Part shown: positions 8,979 to 17,409 of the stretch, one piece after another
How the letters are laid out: each line of letters starts with the position of its first letter
Numbering within the stretch: the first letter of the stretch is position 1
Origin: Pseudomonas sp. B20(2017)
GTDB lineage: Bacteria > Pseudomonadota > Gammaproteobacteria > Pseudomonadales > Pseudomonadaceae
NCBI RefSeq assembly: GCF_002113125.1
Contig: NZ_NEJP01000001.1
Location: 186,001-250,000, forward strand
Reading direction: 5' to 3'
DNA: 64,000 nucleotides
Position numbers and translations under genes: made by a program
The notes under the pieces: generated by a model
Database searches by the model: none
Seen by the model: only the letters and a program-made list of their open reading frames with translations
What the model was told of the DNA's origin: nothing

Positions 8979-9125
8979 TCAGCGTGTCGGTTGCCGGGAT
9001 TGCATGTGTCCACCCCGGGAGGCCCGGGCGGCTGCAAAAATTGAGTCAGGCCTTTGCAGGCCATCGGCGTGGGCGATGGAAAATCCGCCCCACGTGGAGA
9101 AGTGAAATTGGATAACGGCGTTCAT
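8979..9125 (-). CDS. Possible small protein, 48 residues
   Basis: An ORF starting MNAVIQFHFSTWGGFSIAHA and ending GGHMQSRQPTR. It is preceded by AAGGAGGCGCA, a near-ideal Shine-Dalgarno at correct spacing, the only strong reason to propose it. It is in the same direction as aroP and about 290 bases upstream, so it could also be part of an aroP leader. No similarity is recognised. Confidence 0.35.
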   Translation of the reverse strand: MNAVIQFHFSTWGGFSIAHADGLQRPDSIFAAARASRGGHMQSRQPTR

Positions 9126-9458
9126 TGCGCCTCCTTCTTGTTATGCACCTGCACGACAGGCATGCAGCGCATCTCACCTTCCAAACGACGCCGAAACAAG
9201 CACGCCAGAGCGCTGCGCAAGGCCCGGCGGGCCTGGCTCCGGCAGATTTTCCTTACAGCCTGAAAAAGGCACCCGATTCACGGGACTGCGGCGGCTTTTT
9301 CGTAAATATTCACTGACAGTGCGTAACGTAAAGTTTCCATTCCAGAGCCGTCGAGGCCCGGTGCGGCGCTTGACGTTAGCTGGCTAACTATTTGAAAGGC
9401 GTTAAGTTTTTTGTTTTAAAACAAGAAAAACACGCCTGAAAAAAGAAATAAAAAGTCC

Positions 9459-9489
9459 AAAAAAAACGCCAACCCTGAGGTTGGCGTTT
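9459..9489 (-). terminator. Rho-independent terminator of rluB
   Basis: A perfect 11-base stem (AAACGCCAACC/GGTTGGCGTTT) with loop CTGA. On the minus strand it is followed by eight T. It lies about 45 bases past the rluB stop. The plus strand tail (CTGTTTTC) is weaker. Confidence 0.88.
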
Positions 9490-9532
9490 CTGTTTTCAGC
9501 TTGAAGCTTGCCGCTCGAAGCTTACAACGGCT

Positions 9533-10750
9533 TTATTCCGGCTTCTTGCGACCGAAACCCGGACGCTGGCCGGAGCCGGCCGGTGCGCCACGGCGCTTGC
9601 CCGACGGCTTGTCATCGTCAGCCAGCTTGATGCCTGGACGCTTCGGCGCCGGCTTGGCCGGGCGCTTGGTGTCGGCTGGACGATCAGCTACCGGCGTACC
9701 GCGACCTTCGCCCCGCTCGGTACGGCCATTGGCCGGACGCGGGGTGCGTGGACCGCGCTCGCCATCCGGACGCGCAGCAGGTTTGCGACCTGGACGCTCG
9801 CCTTCGATCTGCGGCTCACGCACCGGGCGCGGGCCGGCGGCTGCCGGTGCACCGTTGGCCGGACGCAGCGTGCGCACGCGCTCGGTACGGGCCATCGGAC
9901 GCGACGACTTGCGCTGCATGCGGTCGAGCTTGTCTTTGCTCTTGGCGTTCAGTTGCGGCATGGCCACCGGGGTCAGGCCGACTTCGGCGCTCAGCACGTC
10001 GACTTCGTACTGGCTCATTTCGCGCCAGCGGCCCATCGGCAAGTCGGAGTTGAGGAACACCGGACCGAAACGCACGCGCTTCAGACGGCTGACCACCAGA
10101 CCCTGGGATTCCCACAGACGACGTACTTCACGGTTACGGCCTTCCATCACCACGCAGTGATACCAGTGGTTGAAGCCTTCGCCGCCCGGTGCCTGTTGAA
10201 TGTCGGTGAAACGCGCCGGGCCGTCTTCCAGTACTACGCCGGCCTTCAGGCGCTCGATCATCTCGTCATCGACTTCGCCACGCACACGCACCGCGTACTC
10301 ACGGTCCATCTCGTAAGACGGGTGCATCAGGCGGTTGGCCAGTTCACCGTCGGTGGTGAACATCAGCAGACCGGTGGTGTTGATGTCGAGACGCCCGATG
10401 TTGATCCAGCGGCCTTCTTTCGGACGCGGCAGCTTGTCGAACACCGTCGGACGGCCTTCCGGGTCGTCACGGGTGCAGATCTCGCCATCGGGCTTGTTGT
10501 ACATGATCACGCGGCGAACCGACTCGGCGGCTTCTTCGCGTTTGATGACCTTGCCGTCAATAGTGATGGCGTCGTGCATGTCGACACGCAGGCCCAAGGT
10601 GGCGTCTTTGCCATTGACCTTGATGCGGCCGGCAGCGATCCAGGATTCAACGTCGCGGCGCGAGCCGACGCCGATACGGGCGAGGACTTTCTGCAGTTTT
10701 TCGCCTGCTGGGCCGATTTCCTGGTCGTCTTTCTGCTTGATGTCACTCAT
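9533..10750 (-). CDS. rluB: 23S rRNA pseudouridine(2605) synthase RluB
   Basis: A 405-residue RsuA/RluB-family enzyme. An S4 RNA-binding domain (about 18-65, GEKLQKVLARIGVGSRRDVE) precedes the catalytic domain, where Asp122 lies in GRLDINTTGLL. Residues from about 265 onward form a low-complexity tail rich in Arg, Pro, Gly and Lys, probably an RNA-binding extension, making it longer than E. coli RluB (291). It modifies U2605 of 23S rRNA. It sits next to scpB and scpA, a common grouping in Gammaproteobacteria. Confidence 0.92.
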   Translation of the reverse strand: MSDIKQKDDQEIGPAGEKLQKVLARIGVGSRRDVESWIAAGRIKVNGKDATLGLRVDMHDAITIDGKVIKREEAAESVRRVIMYNKPDGEICTRDDPEGRPTVFDKLPRPKEGRWINIGRLDINTTGLLMFTTDGELANRLMHPSYEMDREYAVRVRGEVDDEMIERLKAGVVLEDGPARFTDIQQAPGGEGFNHWYHCVVMEGRNREVRRLWESQGLVVSRLKRVRFGPVFLNSDLPMGRWREMSQYEVDVLSAEVGLTPVAMPQLNAKSKDKLDRMQRKSSRPMARTERVRTLRPANGAPAAAGPRPVREPQIEGERPGRKPAARPDGERGPRTPRPANGRTERGEGRGTPVADRPADTKRPAKPAPKRPGIKLADDDKPSGKRRGAPAGSGQRPGFGRKKPE

Positions 10751-10903
10751 CTGGGCACCTCCCGGTGTGGTCTGTTCAGCGGCGCTGAATTGAGCCGCTG
10801 AAGTGTTGAAATCTGGGTTTCGGGCGAAGGGATCGCCGAAGGGTCGCGAATCATACGCGGATGTGGCCGCGCGCGCATCAGAGACTAGTCGATCAAACCA
10901 AGG

Positions 10904-11101
10904 TTATTTCTTTTTCCGCCGACCGGTGGCCCCGAGCTTGATCAGGCGCAGCGCGGCTTCGGCCAGCACTGTGCGCTTGTCGTCCTTGTCGAGTTTCTTC
11001 CAGGCCCGGATCTCGCGCTTGCTGCGGCCGCAGCCGAGGCAGATGTCATCGCTGAACTTGCAGACGCTGATGCACGGGTCTTTGGTCGAGCTCATGCTCA
11101 A
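10904..11101 (-). CDS. DUF1289 family protein
   Basis: A 65-residue protein with four cysteines (Cys10, Cys14, Cys21, Cys24 in DPCISVCKFSDDICLGCGRS), the DUF1289 signature, likely a small metal-binding module, and a basic tail (GATGRRKKK). The ATG overlaps the scpB stop by four bases, so it belongs to the scpA-scpB operon and is translated by coupling. The function of the family is not established. Confidence 0.85.
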   Translation of the reverse strand: MSMSSTKDPCISVCKFSDDICLGCGRSKREIRAWKKLDKDDKRTVLAEAALRLIKLGATGRRKKK

Positions 11102-12117
11102 TCCTCGAACTCGCGGCGTTCGGCTTCGATGGCTTCGGCCAGGGCGCGGGCTTCGGCTTCTTCTTCGCTCAGCTCTTCCTCGGCAGCGGGTTCTGGCGCG
11201 GGCTGTTCCAGCCGGGCGACGGCGGCCAGCAGTTTTTCCCGGGCTTCGGCAACGCCGAGCACATCGTCTTCCTGCTCGGGCTCTGGCTCGAATTCAGGCT
11301 CAAACTCAGGTTCAGGCTCGAATTCAGGTTCGAACTCACCCTCAACCGGCGGCTCGACCGGATCGGATTCAAACCCGGTCGGCATCGATTCACCGTCCAC
11401 CCCGTCACGCAGCAAGTCGTCGAAGTCGGTCTTGATCCCCTCCTCCATGCTGTCCAGTTCCAGCAGCAGGGTGTGGAAACTGGTTTCTTCCTTCGGCTCT
11501 TGCGGCTCGGCGCTGGCGTCGGCCAGCTCCTGCAATCCTGGCGGCACGGGAGCGTCGTCGAAGTCGAGCACCGGATCGGCCTCCATTTCGCGCAGTTCGG
11601 CCAGTGGTGGCAGTTCATCGAGGCTTTTCAGATTGAAGTGATCGAGGAACAGTTTGGTGGTGGCGAACATCGCCGGTTTGCCCGGCACGTCACGGTAACC
11701 GACGATGCGGATCCACTCGCGTTCCATGAGCGTCTTGACGATGTTGGTGTTGACCGCCACGCCCCGCACATCTTCGATCTCACCCCGGGTGATCGGCTGG
11801 CGATAGGCGATCAGCGCCATTGTTTCCAGCAGCGCCCGGGAATAGCGCTGCGGACGTTCTTCCCACAAGCGACCAACCCACGGCGCGAACTTCTCGCGGA
11901 TTTGCAGGCGATAGCCCGACGCAACTTCCTTGAGCTCGAACGCACGCCCTTCGCAGGATTTGCCGAGCAGGGTCAGGGCTTTCTTGAAGACCGGCGGTTC
12001 CGGGCGTTCGCCTTCTTCGAACAGTTCATACAGGCGCTCAAGGGATTGCGGCTTTCCCGAGGCCAACAGAAAGGCTTCAAGCAGGGACGCCAGCTCGCGG
12101 GGTTCAGTCAGGTTCAT
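11098..12117 (-). CDS. scpB: Segregation and condensation protein B
   Basis: A 339-residue ScpB. The conserved winged-helix core is in the first ~185 residues (for example RALLETMALIAYRQPITRGE and VRGVAVNTNIVKTL). The rest is a long acidic tail containing Glu-Phe-Glu-Pro repeats (about 255-285), so the protein is far longer than the ~200-residue B. subtilis protein. With ScpA and an SMC or MksB-type ATPase it forms the condensin complex. It overlaps DUF1289 by four bases and follows scpA by 11 bases. Confidence 0.92.
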   Translation of the reverse strand: MNLTEPRELASLLEAFLLASGKPQSLERLYELFEEGERPEPPVFKKALTLLGKSCEGRAFELKEVASGYRLQIREKFAPWVGRLWEERPQRYSRALLETMALIAYRQPITRGEIEDVRGVAVNTNIVKTLMEREWIRIVGYRDVPGKPAMFATTKLFLDHFNLKSLDELPPLAELREMEADPVLDFDDAPVPPGLQELADASAEPQEPKEETSFHTLLLELDSMEEGIKTDFDDLLRDGVDGESMPTGFESDPVEPPVEGEFEPEFEPEPEFEPEFEPEPEQEDDVLGVAEAREKLLAAVARLEQPAPEPAAEEELSEEEAEARALAEAIEAERREFED

Positions 12118-12128
12118 ATCGGGACTCT

Positions 12129-12947
12129 TTATTCGGCTCGGGCTCGCACGTGGATCGCGGCGAACGGCTCATTCTGCACCAGCTCGATCAGGGATTCCTT
12201 GACCAGTTCAAGGATGGCCATGAAGGTCACCACCACGCCGAGCTTGCCCTCCTCGGCAGTGAACAGCTCGACGAACGGCACAAATCCGCCGCCCTTGAGC
12301 CGCTCCAGCACGTCGCTCATGCGCTCGCGGGTGGATAGCGCCTCGCGGCTGACCTGATGGCTTTCGAACATGTCGCCCCGGCGCAGCACTTCGGCCATGG
12401 ACATCAGGATTTCTGCCAGTGCCACGTCCGGCAGCAGCTTCCGCGCGCGGGCTTCCGGAGCATCGAGCTTGGGCACGATCACGTCGCGACCGACCCGGCT
12501 CAGGCCATCGATGCCTTCGGCGGCAGCCTTGAACCGCTCGTACTCCTGCAGGCGGCGGATCAGTTCGGCACGCGGGTCTTCTTCTTCGTCTTCGACGGTT
12601 TCGGCCCGGGGCAGCAGCATCCGGGACTTGATCTCGGCCAGCATCGCGGCCATCACCAGATATTCGGCGGCCAGTTCCAGACGCACCGACTGCATCAGCT
12701 CGACATAACCCATGTATTGGCGGGTGATTTCCGCCACCGGGATGTCGAGGATGTTGATGTTCTGCTTGCGGATCAGGTACAGCAGCAAGTCGAGCGGGCC
12801 TTCGAAGGCTTCGAGGAAGACTTCCAGGGCGTCCGGCGGGATGTACAGGTCCAGCGGCATTTCCGTGACCGCCTGGCCATAGACCATGGCAAACGGCAGT
12901 TCCTGCTGGGCACCAGCCTGGGGATCAACGGTTTCCACTGCGGACAT
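12129..12947 (-). CDS. scpA: Segregation and condensation protein A
   Basis: A 272-residue kleisin-family ScpA. The hallmark FEGPLDLLLYLIRKQNINI lies at about 48-66 and is followed by AAEYLVMAAMLAEIKSRMLL, which contacts the SMC head and neck. It bridges ATPase heads in the bacterial condensin. The stop of yciO lies directly downstream in order of transcription, forming the operon rnm-yciO-scpA-scpB-DUF1289 on the minus strand. Confidence 0.94.
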   Translation of the reverse strand: MSAVETVDPQAGAQQELPFAMVYGQAVTEMPLDLYIPPDALEVFLEAFEGPLDLLLYLIRKQNINILDIPVAEITRQYMGYVELMQSVRLELAAEYLVMAAMLAEIKSRMLLPRAETVEDEEEDPRAELIRRLQEYERFKAAAEGIDGLSRVGRDVIVPKLDAPEARARKLLPDVALAEILMSMAEVLRRGDMFESHQVSREALSTRERMSDVLERLKGGGFVPFVELFTAEEGKLGVVVTFMAILELVKESLIELVQNEPFAAIHVRARAE

Positions 12948-13577
12948 TCAGGCCTCGACCATGAATGGAGCGGGGTCGCCGCAACCGACGCGGATCACTT
13001 CCGGATCGTCGCCCGTGAGGTCGATCACGGTGGAGGCCTTGATGCCGCCGGAACCGCCATCGATGATCAGGTCCACCTGATGCTCGAGCAACTGGCGCAT
13101 TTCGTATGGATCGCTCAGCGGGTCTTCTTCGCCCGGCATGATCAGGGTCACGCTCATCAGCGGCTCACCCAGTTCGGCCAGCAGCGCCAATGCGATCGGA
13201 TGGCTCGGCACCCGCAGACCGATGGTGCGTTTCTTCGGATGCAGCAGCAGGCGCGGCACTTCACGGGTGGCGTTGAGAATGAAGGTGTACGGCCCCGGCA
13301 AGTGGGCTTTCAGGATTCGAAAGGTCCCGGTGTCGATCTTGGCGTAGTTGCCCAGTTGCGACAGGTCGCTGCAGATCAGCGCGAAGTTGTGCTTTTCGTC
13401 GAGCTGACGCAGGCGTCGAACCCGCTCGATGGCGTTCTTGTCGCCGATCTGGCAGCCGATTGCGTAGGAAGAGTCCGTGGGATAGACCACCACCCCGCCC
13501 TTGCGGATGATCTCGACCGCCTGTTTGATCAGGCGCGCTTGCGGGTTTTCCGGATGAATCTGGAAAAATTGACTCAC
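12948..13577 (-). CDS. yciO: YciO, Sua5/YrdC/YwlC family protein
   Basis: A 209-residue YrdC-domain protein. The start (VSQFFQIHPENPQARL) and the ATP/threonine pocket motif GGVVVYPTDSSYAIGC match E. coli YciO closely. The family is related to threonylcarbamoyl-AMP synthase of the t6A pathway; whether YciO itself does that reaction in vivo is unsettled. The GTG at 13577 is chosen because it reproduces the YciO N-terminus and has AGGTAGAGA upstream; an ATG at 13616 would overlap the preceding gene. Confidence 0.88.
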   Translation of the reverse strand: MSQFFQIHPENPQARLIKQAVEIIRKGGVVVYPTDSSYAIGCQIGDKNAIERVRRLRQLDEKHNFALICSDLSQLGNYAKIDTGTFRILKAHLPGPYTFILNATREVPRLLLHPKKRTIGLRVPSHPIALALLAELGEPLMSVTLIMPGEEDPLSDPYEMRQLLEHQVDLIIDGGSGGIKASTVIDLTGDDPEVIRVGCGDPAPFMVEA

Positions 13578-13590
13578 ATTCTCTACCTGT

Positions 13591-14472
13591 TCAGACGGCG
13601 GCAATAACTGTGTCATGTTTGAACCGACACCACAGGGGTGGAAGGTCCTCCGGCACCGGCCGGTACTGGCCGATTTCGGACCAGCCACCAGGGCCATGGA
13701 AATCACTGCCGGCGCTGACCAGCAGACCGAACTCACGGGCAAGGATTGCCAGGCTCCCCACCTGCTCCGCAGGCTGGTGACCGTTGACCACTTCGATCGC
13801 GTGCCCGCCCGCTTGAATATAGTCGGCAATCAGCTTTCGGCGCTTGCTGCGGGTGAAATCGTAGTGCCACGGATGCGCCAGGCTGACCCAGGCGCCAGCG
13901 GCGCGCAGCGTGCCGACAGTGTCTTCGAGGGTCGGCCAGTGTTGCTTGACGTCCCCCAGTTTGCCGGCGCCAAGCCATTTGCGAAACGCCTCGGCGCGAT
14001 CCTTTACAAAACCTTCACGCACCATCCAGTCAGCGAAATGCGGGCGGGCCGGCGCGTTGCCGCTGTCGCCCAGTTCCTGCTGGATCTGCCGCGCGCCGTC
14101 GAGCGCATTCGGCATGCCCTTGAGGGCCAGCTTGCGGCTTATTTCTTCAGACCGCAGCCAGCGGCCGTCGTGCAATTTCGCAATCGCCTCGACCAACGGC
14201 GCGGCGTTGACATCGAAACCGTAGCCCAGCACGTGAATGGTCGCCCCGCCCCAGGTGCAGGACAATTCGACGCCGTTGACCAATTGCATGCCCAGCGCCT
14301 CGGCGGCCGTGCGCGCTTCGACGAGGCCTTCGAGGGTGTCGTGATCGGTCAGGGCCAGGACTCGCACGCCGTTCTCGAACGCACGCGCAACCAGTGCCGC
14401 CGGCGCCAGGGCGCCATCGGAGGCCGTGCTGTGGCAGTGCAAATCAACATTCACGGGGATGTGTAACCTCAA
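13591..14472 (-). CDS. rnm: PHP-domain 5'-3' exoribonuclease, RNase AM type
   Basis: A 293-residue PHP phosphoesterase. Metal-ligand motifs are [11 protein letters not shown] (about 9-19), ALTDHDT (about 40-46), NGVELSC and, at the end, [11 protein letters not shown]. The family includes E. coli YciV/RNase AM, which trims 5' ends of rRNAs and degrades short RNAs. It is followed 13 bases later by yciO, the same neighbour as in E. coli. It is divergent from yciB across about 70 bases. Confidence 0.85.
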   Translation of the reverse strand: MRLHIPVNVDLHCHSTASDGALAPAALVARAFENGVRVLALTDHDTLEGLVEARTAAEALGMQLVNGVELSCTWGGATIHVLGYGFDVNAAPLVEAIAKLHDGRWLRSEEISRKLALKGMPNALDGARQIQQELGDSGNAPARPHFADWMVREGFVKDRAEAFRKWLGAGKLGDVKQHWPTLEDTVGTLRAAGAWVSLAHPWHYDFTRSKRRKLIADYIQAGGHAIEVVNGHQPAEQVGSLAILAREFGLLVSAGSDFHGPGGWSEIGQYRPVPEDLPPLWCRFKHDTVIAAV

Positions 14473-14541
14473 ATCAGCTGGCGCTATCGCGCGCCCATAT
14501 GTTTGTTATTATGCCGGCACATCCAGCTTCTGGCTCTCACT

Positions 14542-15138
14542 GTGAAACAATTCATCGATTTCATCCCGCTTCTGCTGTTCTTCATCGTCTACAAACTCGA
14601 TCCACGCACCGTCGATGTTGCCGGCCATGAACTGACGGTAGGCGGCATTTACAGTGCCACCGCCATGCTGATCATCAGCTCCCTGGTGGTGTACGGCGCG
14701 CTCTTCATCAAGCAGCGCAAGCTGGAGAAGAGCCAGTGGCTGACGCTGATCGCCTGCCTCGTGTTCGGCAGCCTGACCCTGGCCTTTCACAGCGAAACCT
14801 TCCTGAAATGGAAAGCCCCGGTGGTCAACTGGCTGTTCGCTCTGGCCTTCATCGGCAGCCATTTCATCGGTGACCGCCTGCTGATCAAACGCATCATGGG
14901 CCACGCGCTGACCCTGCCGGATCCGGTCTGGACCCGACTGAACATCGCCTGGATCGCCTTTTTCCTGTTCTGCGGGGCCGCCAACCTGTTCGTCGCCTTC
15001 ACTTTCCAGAGCATCTGGGTGGACTTCAAGGTGTTCGGCAGCCTGGGCATGACCGTGCTGTTCCTGGTCGGTCAGGGCATTTACCTGTCCCGTCACCTGC
15101 ACGACGCCGATACCACAACGCCAAAAACCGAGGACTGA
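14542..15138 (+). CDS. yciB: Inner-membrane septation protein YciB (IspZ)
   Basis: A 198-residue membrane protein with about five to six hydrophobic segments. It begins [20 protein letters not shown], the family's conserved N-terminus, so the GTG at 14542 is taken as start although its ribosome-binding site is poor. YciB takes part in envelope integrity and septum formation and interacts with elongation and division proteins. The yciI ATG follows one base after its stop. Confidence 0.93.
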   Translation: MKQFIDFIPLLLFFIVYKLDPRTVDVAGHELTVGGIYSATAMLIISSLVVYGALFIKQRKLEKSQWLTLIACLVFGSLTLAFHSETFLKWKAPVVNWLFALAFIGSHFIGDRLLIKRIMGHALTLPDPVWTRLNIAWIAFFLFCGAANLFVAFTFQSIWVDFKVFGSLGMTVLFLVGQGIYLSRHLHDADTTTPKTED

Positions 15139-15139
15139 C

Positions 15140-15439
15140 ATGCTCTACGCCATCATTGCCACCGACGTCGCCAATTCCCTGGACGCCCGCCTCGCTGCGC
15201 GCCCGGCACACCTTGAACGCCTGCAAGTGCTCAAGGGCGAAGGCCGCATCGTGCTGGCCGGCCCGCACCCGGCGGTCGACAGCAATGATCCGGGCGCAGC
15301 AGGTTTCAGCGGCAGCCTGATCGTTGCCGAATTCGATTCCCTGAGCGCGGCGCAAGCCTGGGCCGATGCCGACCCGTACATTGCCGCCGGCGTCTACGCC
15401 AACGTGATCGTCAAGCCGTTCAAGCAAGTCCTGCCGTAA
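15140..15439 (+). CDS. yciI: YciI family protein
   Basis: A 99-residue ferredoxin-fold dimeric protein of the YciI/YCII-related family. It shows [20 protein letters not shown], with the conserved His and Asp that line the proposed active-site cleft, and [15 protein letters not shown]. Its biochemical role is not known. Start: ATG with GAGGACTGAC just upstream, inside the end of yciB, so the pair is coupled. Confidence 0.9.
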   Translation: MLYAIIATDVANSLDARLAARPAHLERLQVLKGEGRIVLAGPHPAVDSNDPGAAGFSGSLIVAEFDSLSAAQAWADADPYIAAGVYANVIVKPFKQVLP

Positions 15440-15559
15440 CCACCCCCGCCAATGTCCCCACGCGATGAACCTTGTCGGTCCATCGCGTTCTCAATCGCTC
15501 ATTATTCTCGTTTGCCGGCCGACAACCTGCCCAATATCCATTTGGAAACAGGAGTCGCG

Positions 15560-15970
15560 ATGCGCAAGGGTCCGTTGTGTCTGATGTTGGTCACGTTGTC
15601 GATCGTGGCGCCCGCCCATGGTGAAGAAAGCACCGAAGGCGGCAACTCCACGCCACTTTCGTTGAGCGCGGGCAGTCAGATCACCGAGTTGCAGCAGCGC
15701 CTGAAGGCCAGCGAGCAGCAACGGGAAGAACTGAGCAAACAACTGCAAAATGCCGACAACACCCGTGAAAGCCCTCAGCTTGCCCGGTTGCGCCAGGAGA
15801 ACCAGCGTCTGAAGCTGCAACTCAAGGAAGCCCAGGCCAGCCCGCTGCCGCGTCTGTTGACCGAGCAGCAGCAATGGTTCGTCACCGGGGCCGGGGTAGC
15901 GCTATTGGCGCTGCTCTGCGGTATCTTTGCCAGTGGAGCAAGCCGAAAACGTCGGCAATGGCTAAATTGA
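15560..15970 (+). CDS. YgiM-like coiled-coil membrane protein lacking an SH3 domain
   Basis: A 136-residue exported protein with a signal peptide (MRKGPLCLMLVTLSIVAPAHG), a Gln/Glu-rich coiled coil (about 35-95), a single TM helix (WFVTGAGVALLALLCGIFAS) and a basic end. The coiled coil plus C-terminal anchor resembles the second half of TIGR04211/YgiM proteins, but the N-terminal bacterial SH3 domain of that family is missing. A strong ribosome-binding site (CAGGAG) supports the start. It ends eight bases before the response regulator. Confidence 0.7.
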   Translation: MRKGPLCLMLVTLSIVAPAHGEESTEGGNSTPLSLSAGSQITELQQRLKASEQQREELSKQLQNADNTRESPQLARLRQENQRLKLQLKEAQASPLPRLLTEQQQWFVTGAGVALLALLCGIFASGASRKRRQWLN

Positions 15971-15977
15971 GTGAGTC

Positions 15978-16655
15978 ATGAGCGAGCTGTTACTGATTGA
16001 TGATGACCAGGAGTTGTGCGAACTCCTGAGTAGCTGGCTGAGCCAGGAAGGCTTTCAGGTCCGGGCCTGCCACGATGGTCAGAGCGCCCGCAAGGCGCTG
16101 TCCGAAACCGCGCCGGCGGCCGTGGTGCTGGACGTGATGCTGCCCGACGGCAGCGGTCTGGAACTGCTTAAGCAACTGCGCAGCGATCACGCCGACCTGC
16201 CGGTGCTGATGCTCTCGGCCCGGGGCGAGCCGCTGGACCGGATCCTCGGCCTGGAACTGGGCGCCGACGATTACCTGGCCAAACCCTGCGATCCGCGCGA
16301 ACTGACCGCCCGCCTGCGCGCCGTGCTGCGCCGCAGTCATCCGGCCGCCGTGTCGACCCAGCTCGAACTGGGCGACCTGAGCTTCAGCCCGGTGCGCGGC
16401 GTGGTCAGCATCGACGAAAAGGAATTCACCCTCACCGTCTCCGAAAGCCGCCTGCTCGAAGCCCTGCTCAAGCAACCGGGCGAGCCGCTGGACAAACAGG
16501 AACTGGCGCAGATCGCCCTCGGCCGCAAGCTGACCCTGTACGACCGCAGCCTGGACATGCACGTCAGCAACCTGCGCAAAAAGATCGGCCCGCACCCCGA
16601 CGGCCGCCCGCGCATCGTTGCCCTGCGCAGCCGTGGCTACTACTACAGCCTCTGA
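15978..16655 (+). CDS. OmpR-family response regulator (CpxR/RstA-like)
   Basis: A 225-residue two-domain regulator. The receiver (1-115) has the acidic pocket LLIDDDQE, phospho-acceptor Asp52 (VVLDVMLPDGSG), Ser80 and Lys102. The winged-helix DNA-binding domain follows (SESRLLEALLKQPGEPLDKQ ... VSNLRKKIG). With a Spy/CpxP-like gene 137 bases downstream and a CpxA-like kinase after that, it looks like an envelope-stress system. The partner kinase is very likely the gene at 17410. Confidence 0.9.
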   Translation: MSELLLIDDDQELCELLSSWLSQEGFQVRACHDGQSARKALSETAPAAVVLDVMLPDGSGLELLKQLRSDHADLPVLMLSARGEPLDRILGLELGADDYLAKPCDPRELTARLRAVLRRSHPAAVSTQLELGDLSFSPVRGVVSIDEKEFTLTVSESRLLEALLKQPGEPLDKQELAQIALGRKLTLYDRSLDMHVSNLRKKIGPHPDGRPRIVALRSRGYYYSL

Positions 16656-16692
16656 TCGTCTGTCAGTTTTGTCAGGTCGGCGCGAAAACGTG

Positions 16693-16708
16693 TTTACCGA
16701 AGCTTTAC
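16693..16708. promoter_or_regulatory. Candidate operator: TTTAC direct repeat
   Basis: TTTAC-N6-TTTAC (16693-16697 and 16704-16708), an 11-base period that on the other strand reads GTAAA-N6-GTAAA, like the E. coli CpxR box (GTAAA-N5-GTAAA). It lies 84 bases before the Spy-like start. A second direct repeat, TGTCAG-N3-TGTCAG, is at 16661-16675. Confidence 0.5.
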
Positions 16709-16791
16709 ACAGCGCTGACCGCCGCTGACCTTGATCTCCGTAATCTGTACTCATCCGGAACGTACCGGGAACGAGACAAAGGAGATTCACC

Positions 16792-17241
16792 ATGCGCAAG
16801 ACTCTTATCGCTCTGATGTTCGCCGCTGCCCTGCCGACCGTCGCCATGGCCCTGCCACAGGATGGCGGCCCGATGGGTGGCCCGCTGGACGGCCCGCGCC
16901 ATGGCGGTCAGATGCACGGCATGCACGGCAAAGGCCCGTACAGCGAGCTGGACCTGTCCCGCGAACAGCGCGAGCAGATCCGCAAGATCATGGGCGAGCA
17001 GATGCACGAACGTAAGCAGACGGTCGAAAAATACCTGGAGAAACTCTCGCCAGCCGACCAGAAAGCCATGAAGGACGAGATGGCGGCCAACCACAAGAAA
17101 GCCGAATCCGATGTCCGCGCCGTGTTGAAACCGGATCAACAGAAGAAATTCGACGAGATCCAGAAGAAACAGGCCGAGCGTCGCGCCGAATGGGCCGAGT
17201 TCAAAGCCTGGAAAGCGCAACAGCCGCAAAAGGCGCAATAA
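16792..17241 (+). CDS. Spy/CpxP-family periplasmic chaperone
   Basis: A 149-residue protein with a clear signal peptide (MRKTLIALMFAAALPTVAMA). A Gly/Met/His-rich segment follows (about 25-48; MGGPLDG, GGQMHGMHGKG) that could bind metal. Then come two LTxxQ-type motifs, LDLSREQREQI and VLKPDQQKKF. The fold is expected to be the cradle-shaped helical dimer of Spy/CpxP. AAGGAG lies before the ATG. It is probably the output gene of the flanking two-component pair. Confidence 0.87.
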   Translation: MRKTLIALMFAAALPTVAMALPQDGGPMGGPLDGPRHGGQMHGMHGKGPYSELDLSREQREQIRKIMGEQMHERKQTVEKYLEKLSPADQKAMKDEMAANHKKAESDVRAVLKPDQQKKFDEIQKKQAERRAEWAEFKAWKAQQPQKAQ

Positions 17242-17247
17242 TGTTCT

Positions 17248-17280
17248 GACCCGACGGTTCACGCCGTCGGGTCTTTGTTT
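17248..17280 (+). terminator. Rho-independent terminator after the Spy-like gene
   Basis: A ten-base perfect stem (GACCCGACGG/CCGTCGGGTC) with a six-base loop, followed by TTTGTTT. It separates the Spy-like gene from the downstream kinase, suggesting that the kinase is transcribed at a lower level or from its own promoter. Confidence 0.88.
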
Positions 17281-17291
17281 ATCCAGCCCAA

Positions 17292-17383
17292 TGTGGGAGC
17301 GAGCTTGCTCGCGAATGCGAAGTGTCAGTCAGCATGTTCTTGTCTGATCCACCGCATTCGCGAGCAAGCTCGCTCCCACAGGG
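17292..17383. repeat. REP pair (inverted)
   Basis: REP cores at 17292-17319 and 17354-17383, between the Spy-like terminator and the kinase start. It lies inside what otherwise looks like one regulatory operon. Confidence 0.9.
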
Positions 17384-17409
17384 TTTTGCGTGTGTTCTGA
17401 GGAATAATT

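Larger units (their letters stand above)
8687..9532. other. Long intergenic region upstream of aroP
   Basis: About 850 bases with no large gene. It contains the aroP promoter region, an inverted repeat CGTCAC/GTGACG (8811-8838), a 48-codon minus-strand ORF with a strong ribosome-binding site (8979-9125), an imperfect hairpin with T-runs on both strands (about 9262-9302) and the rluB terminator (9459-9489). The stretch 9390-9465 is strikingly AT-rich. Confidence 0.6.
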
